Assembly: GCF_032118995.1 (NCBI RefSeq)
Contig: NC_092665.1
Coordinates: forward strand, 4,438,001-4,502,000
Direction: 5' to 3'
Source of the DNA: Asterias amurensis
Lineage: Eukaryota > Echinodermata > Asteroidea > Forcipulatida > Asteriidae
DNA: 64,000 nucleotides
Under the pieces are notes generated by a model. The model was not told where the DNA came from, made no database searches, and was given only the letters and a program-made list of their open reading frames with translations. Every line of letters starts with the position of its first letter. Position 1 is the first letter of the stretch. The position numbers and the translations under genes are program-made. This document shows positions 61,201 to 64,000 of the stretch, piece by piece.

Positions 61201-63215
61201 GTATTGCGATATATCGCAATGTATTCTTGCACCCCATAGGTTTGGAGTAAAACCAGAAGAATAGGTCATTAGAACACCTCCCTTATGCTATGACTGTCTC
61301 TTCTACAACTTTCACTTGAAGTTTTAAGACAGATGATGTCAAATTTCATTAATCGCGATTATACGGAAAATCGCGATATATTGTTGGCGATATATCGTGA
61401 ATAAAATAAATCGACATCGCCCAAGCTTATTAGATACTCTTTTTTTCCATTAGCAAAAGACTCTGTCTATTAGAAAATGAGTGCGTCACAAAACTGAAAT
61501 TTAACCTTGGAGCCTTTCATTAAATATACACCGTCTTTTGCAATTAGTCAGTTGAGTATTTATGGCTGTAATTAAGGCGTTGAATCCTTGTAGAGGCATT
61601 ATTATACCAACCAACCATAGATGTACATGTAGTTAGTATTAGTAGAATGCTAACTACTTTTTATCAGGGGGGCTATAAAACTGTCATTAATTTGAGGCTC
61701 TGTTAAAACAATAGAAGTTTTTGTGTTACAAAAAGAAACGCAACAATGGGAACACTTTGTACCTTGTTGTTTTCAACATATTACTAGCATTTCCACCAAT
61801 GGTTATAAATTGCTGATTTGTAAGCAAAATTATCATTAATTAACAATATCCAATAAAAGTCATATTTGAAAGTGTCTGCTGTCCAAAACATTGTCTACTT
61901 ACTTAGAAAATAGCCTTAAATTGCACTCTTTAATTTTATAAAGACCGTCTAACTCATCCACATTTAGCACATCAAACCAACCATATCAAATGTGGGTCTT
62001 TCCAGCTCTCCAGTACAGCACTATTGCGCATAGTAGTACACACTACATTGTGATACCACCGTGCATAATTTGCAATTTTTTAAGACTGATGCTTTGTACA
62101 CAAAGCAATATTGCCCTTGAGCGCAAATTTCTTGCGTGGTCAAGTGTGAAAGGTACAATATGATATTTGGATAATGTGTTGTACACCAGTTGTTATCTTG
62201 ATGTTCACATGGGTTGATGTTGAATGGGTGGGTCTGATAGTGAAATCATAGAGGAAGCTGCAGACAATACAGGAAGTGAAAGTGATTCTAGTCTTAAAAT
62301 GTTCTACACTACACTAACAAATTGATTGTAACTTCATTTTTTAGAATGTTATTGGAGTTTGCAAATCACAGACTAATGTCTGTTCATAGCGATGGCTCTC
62401 AGAGAATGATTTCTTCCGGGAACTTTGCAACAAAGCAAAAATATTTAGACTAAACATGTTTTGTGTTGATAAAAGCAGACTGGAGACTTCTACTAATGTA
62501 AGTGAATATAGCAAATTGTGAATTTCGTCTTCAAAATGGCAGGCCTGATAATTCATGGAGGCCCCTTGCCATTGCCTTGGTGCCCTTGAAATCTCCAGTA
62601 GAAATTTACAATTTCATCATAGGGTGCCCTTTGCCACAGAGAAAATGCCTTGGTGCCCTTGCCCTTTCAAAAACGAAGCATACAGGCCTGAAATGGCATG
62701 GCCATTTTCATTTTGTTTAGGAATCTTCCATTGGAAAATCAATGGGAAGCATTCGAAGGTGCACTAAGGCCAAGGCTCGGGCTTTTGTGGCCTTCGTGTA
62801 ATTCCAGGCCTGGATACAACTGATACAGAACGCAGCATTTTGCAAGGCTGTATGCAAGGGATTTGATTCACAGGGTTTGCCTCATTATTGATGATCTCTC
62901 TTTGTCAATATACAGAAACTTGAAGACACTGTTTTATCCAAAGAAGATCCCTCATCAGACAGCCTTCTATCAGTAAGAGGTGAAGGAGACAGTAATACTA
63001 AGGTTCCAGCTCGTATCCGAGAGATCATCACTAAGAATCTATCGGCCGATGATTCACCTCGTCTCGATGAGTCCGGTTTGAGTCCAAGCGTCATGTCACT
63101 ACAAGAAGAAAATCGTATGCTGACGAACGAGCTCAGTAGAGTGGAGGATCTACTCTCAGCTAGCCGGGCAGATAGAGATGAAATTGCCATCAAGTATCAA
63201 GCACTTGCCGATAGG
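58243..63215 (+). CDS. CROCC: rootletin, first two coding exons (gene continues beyond the window)
   Basis: Exon 1 58243-58290 (ATG, MSFKGDRDERLERVIQ, donor GTAAAT) and exon 2 62916-63215 (acceptor TATACAG, donor GTAAGT) join in phase 0 for 116 residues. Exon 2 reads KLEDTVLS, later ARIREIITKNLS, then SLQEENRMLTNELSRVEDLL and DRDEIAIKYQALADR, matching the N-terminus of vertebrate rootletin (ETVIQTLES, IREIVTRNLS, LSLQEENQLL, ELSRVEDLLAQSRAERDELAIKY). Rootletin is the coiled-coil protein that builds the ciliary rootlet and links centrioles. Intron 1 is 4.6 kb and full of repeats. The long coiled-coil remainder must lie to the right of the window. Confidence 0.92.
58291..58909. other. rootletin intron 1, first part
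   Basis: Unique-looking AT-rich DNA with no nested gene recognised. Confidence 0.35.
58910..59278. mobile_element. MITE family A copy in rootletin intron 1
   Basis: TTAAAGGCAGTGGACACTATT at the left. The interior is complete, but the right end stops at GAGTAATTACTAGGGG and the last about 20 bp are replaced. Confidence 0.8.
59326..59626. repeat. 301-bp inverted repeat (foldback)
   Basis: GACAAATAAACAAAATAAAA at the left is mirrored by TTTTATTTTGTTTATTTGTC at the right, and the arms (about 130 bp) remain nearly perfect inwards (CAGGCCCTGGTGTACAGTCA with TGACTGTACACCAGGGCCTG). The centre is near 59476. No coding capacity. Confidence 0.9.
60031..60228. repeat. inverted-repeat element, about 200 bp
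   Basis: GGTCCTACTAAAAGCCAACA and TGTTGTTGGCTTTTAGTAGGA are inverted ends. The interior is AT-rich. Confidence 0.75.
60229..61094. other. rootletin intron 1, no element recognised
   Basis: No gene or clear repeat seen. Confidence 0.3.
61095..61429. mobile_element. MITE family F copy
   Basis: TAAGCTTGGGCGATACCACG and CGACATCGCCCAAGCTT are inverted. In the opposite orientation to 46119-46496. Confidence 0.8.
61430..62540. other. rootletin intron 1, no element recognised
   Basis: AT-rich, nothing supported. Confidence 0.3.
62541..62813. mobile_element. short repeat with AGGCCTG ends
   Basis: AGGCCTGATAATTCATGGAGG at the left and GTGTAATTCCAGGCCT at the right are imperfect inverted ends. The interior has CCTTGGTGCCCTTG twice. 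The start of another copy lies at 63912-64000, and a fragment at 32995-33095. Confidence 0.6.
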
Positions 63216-63723
63216 GTAAGTAGTCTAGCTCATTTTTGTGTGAAACATGGCGTCATCATGCTGCCATCTTAGCGGGTTAGAGGGAAAAAGACGAAGAAAC
63301 AATGGATAAATGTATGCGCAGCACACTGGATTGCATTTACATATGAACAACCGTTTTCCCCCTTGCAGGCCTTATACTCAATTGACATCTTAAAATGCAT
63401 TCATAAATACCTCAAGACAGTTTTGCTATTCCTATTGGTGGAGAGCGCGTTACGTGGGGGTGTATAAACCTTTTGATAATGACCACTGTTTATAACGCTG
63501 TCGGTGAGTTGGCCGCGCTGTGTGTAAAAGGAAAACGAGAACGTGTTGCACCAAGACTAATGCGCATGAACGGAACCGGAAACTGTCAGAAATAGGCGTC
63601 TCAGTCATAACAATGCAACACACAGACGTCGAACATTTACACACAGAGCTCAAGCACGTCGGATAAGTTTTACAGAGTTTCTTACTTTATTACGCATTTT
63701 AACCAAAAAGGCATTAATAAATG
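63216..63723. other. rootletin intron 2, no gene
   Basis: 63400-63500 contains GTGGAGAGCGCGTTACGTGG, the reverse of CACGTGACGCGCTCTCCACC at 59711-59730, so both are pieces of one dispersed repeat. Confidence 0.4.
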
Positions 63724-63880
63724 GAAATAAAAGAGTAGTGACTCGTTCTTTCACGGCCGTTTAAAACCTTGCAGGGTTGTTGCCGTGTGATAAAGGCCCT
63801 CGGCTCGGGCCTTTATCACATGGCAACGACCCTGCCGATTCTAAACAGCCGTGAAAGAACGAGTCGCTACCCTTTTATTC
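63724..63880. repeat. hairpin element, about 157 bp
   Basis: AAATAAAAGAGTAGTGACTCG and CGAGTCGCTACCCTTTTATT are mirrored. The centre is AAAGGCCCTCGGCTCGGGCC. Confidence 0.85.
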
Positions 63881-63911
63881 CCTTATTTATGATCAAATCT
63901 ACAATACTGAT

Positions 63912-64000
63912 TGGCCTGATACTTCATGGAGGCAACGGAGGCAATTGCCCTCTGGTCATTGCTTTGGTGCCCATGAAATGCTACAGTACAAATTGACGAT
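63912..64000. mobile_element. AGGCCTG repeat, cut by window edge
   Basis: GGCCTGATACTTCATGGAGG then GCTTTGGTGCCCATGAAATG, as at 62541-62600. Confidence 0.55.

Overview
The window looks like nuclear DNA of a marine invertebrate deuterostome, most probably an echinoderm and perhaps a sea star. This is inferred from three intron-containing genes with clear animal orthologues (SLC7A4-like transporter, PEX2, rootletin), AT-rich intergenic DNA and very dense short inverted-repeat transposons. The species cannot be fixed from sequence alone.

1-30.5 kb is a tandem array of immunoglobulin-superfamily (IgSF) membrane receptors, each encoded by one uninterrupted reading frame. A unit of about 7.6-8.5 kb occurs three times (starting near 959, 8540 and 16738). 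Each unit carries a plus-strand receptor (1614-3158, 9314-10886, 18966-20513) and, convergent to it, a minus-strand receptor that is complete only in the third unit (23695-25251). In units 1 and 2 only a tail fragment remains (7483-8001 and 15684-16198), cut at the same base. A more divergent minus-strand receptor follows at 29060-30244. All intact members have a signal peptide, two Ig-like domains, one membrane helix and a cytoplasmic tail. The plus-strand tails end in paired tyrosine motifs (IVYADL and VMYASV) that match the ITIM pattern and closely resemble the C-terminus of vertebrate SIRP-alpha. The middle copy is frameshifted just after the membrane helix, so it encodes a receptor without ITIMs.

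31-36.6 kb is repeat-rich and gene-poor. 36673-41439 is a three-exon SLC7A4-like amino-acid transporter. 41.5-46.4 kb holds a tRNA-derived SINE and several non-autonomous DNA transposons. 46531-52603 is a complete seven-exon PEX2 gene on the minus strand (308 residues, C-terminal RING). 52.6-58.2 kb has no gene I can support. 58243-63215 carries the first two coding exons of rootletin (CROCC); the gene continues past the right edge.

Transposable elements dominate the rest: at least four inverted-repeat MITE families whose ends begin TTAAAG, a 1.5-kb hAT-type element with an 8-bp target duplication and empty paralogous sites, foldback elements, two LINE 3' ends and SINE pieces. Insertions, an inversion and a conversion tract shared between units let part of the history of the receptor array be read from the sequence. 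The receptor array, with its SIRP-like inhibitory tails, is the most interesting part of the window.
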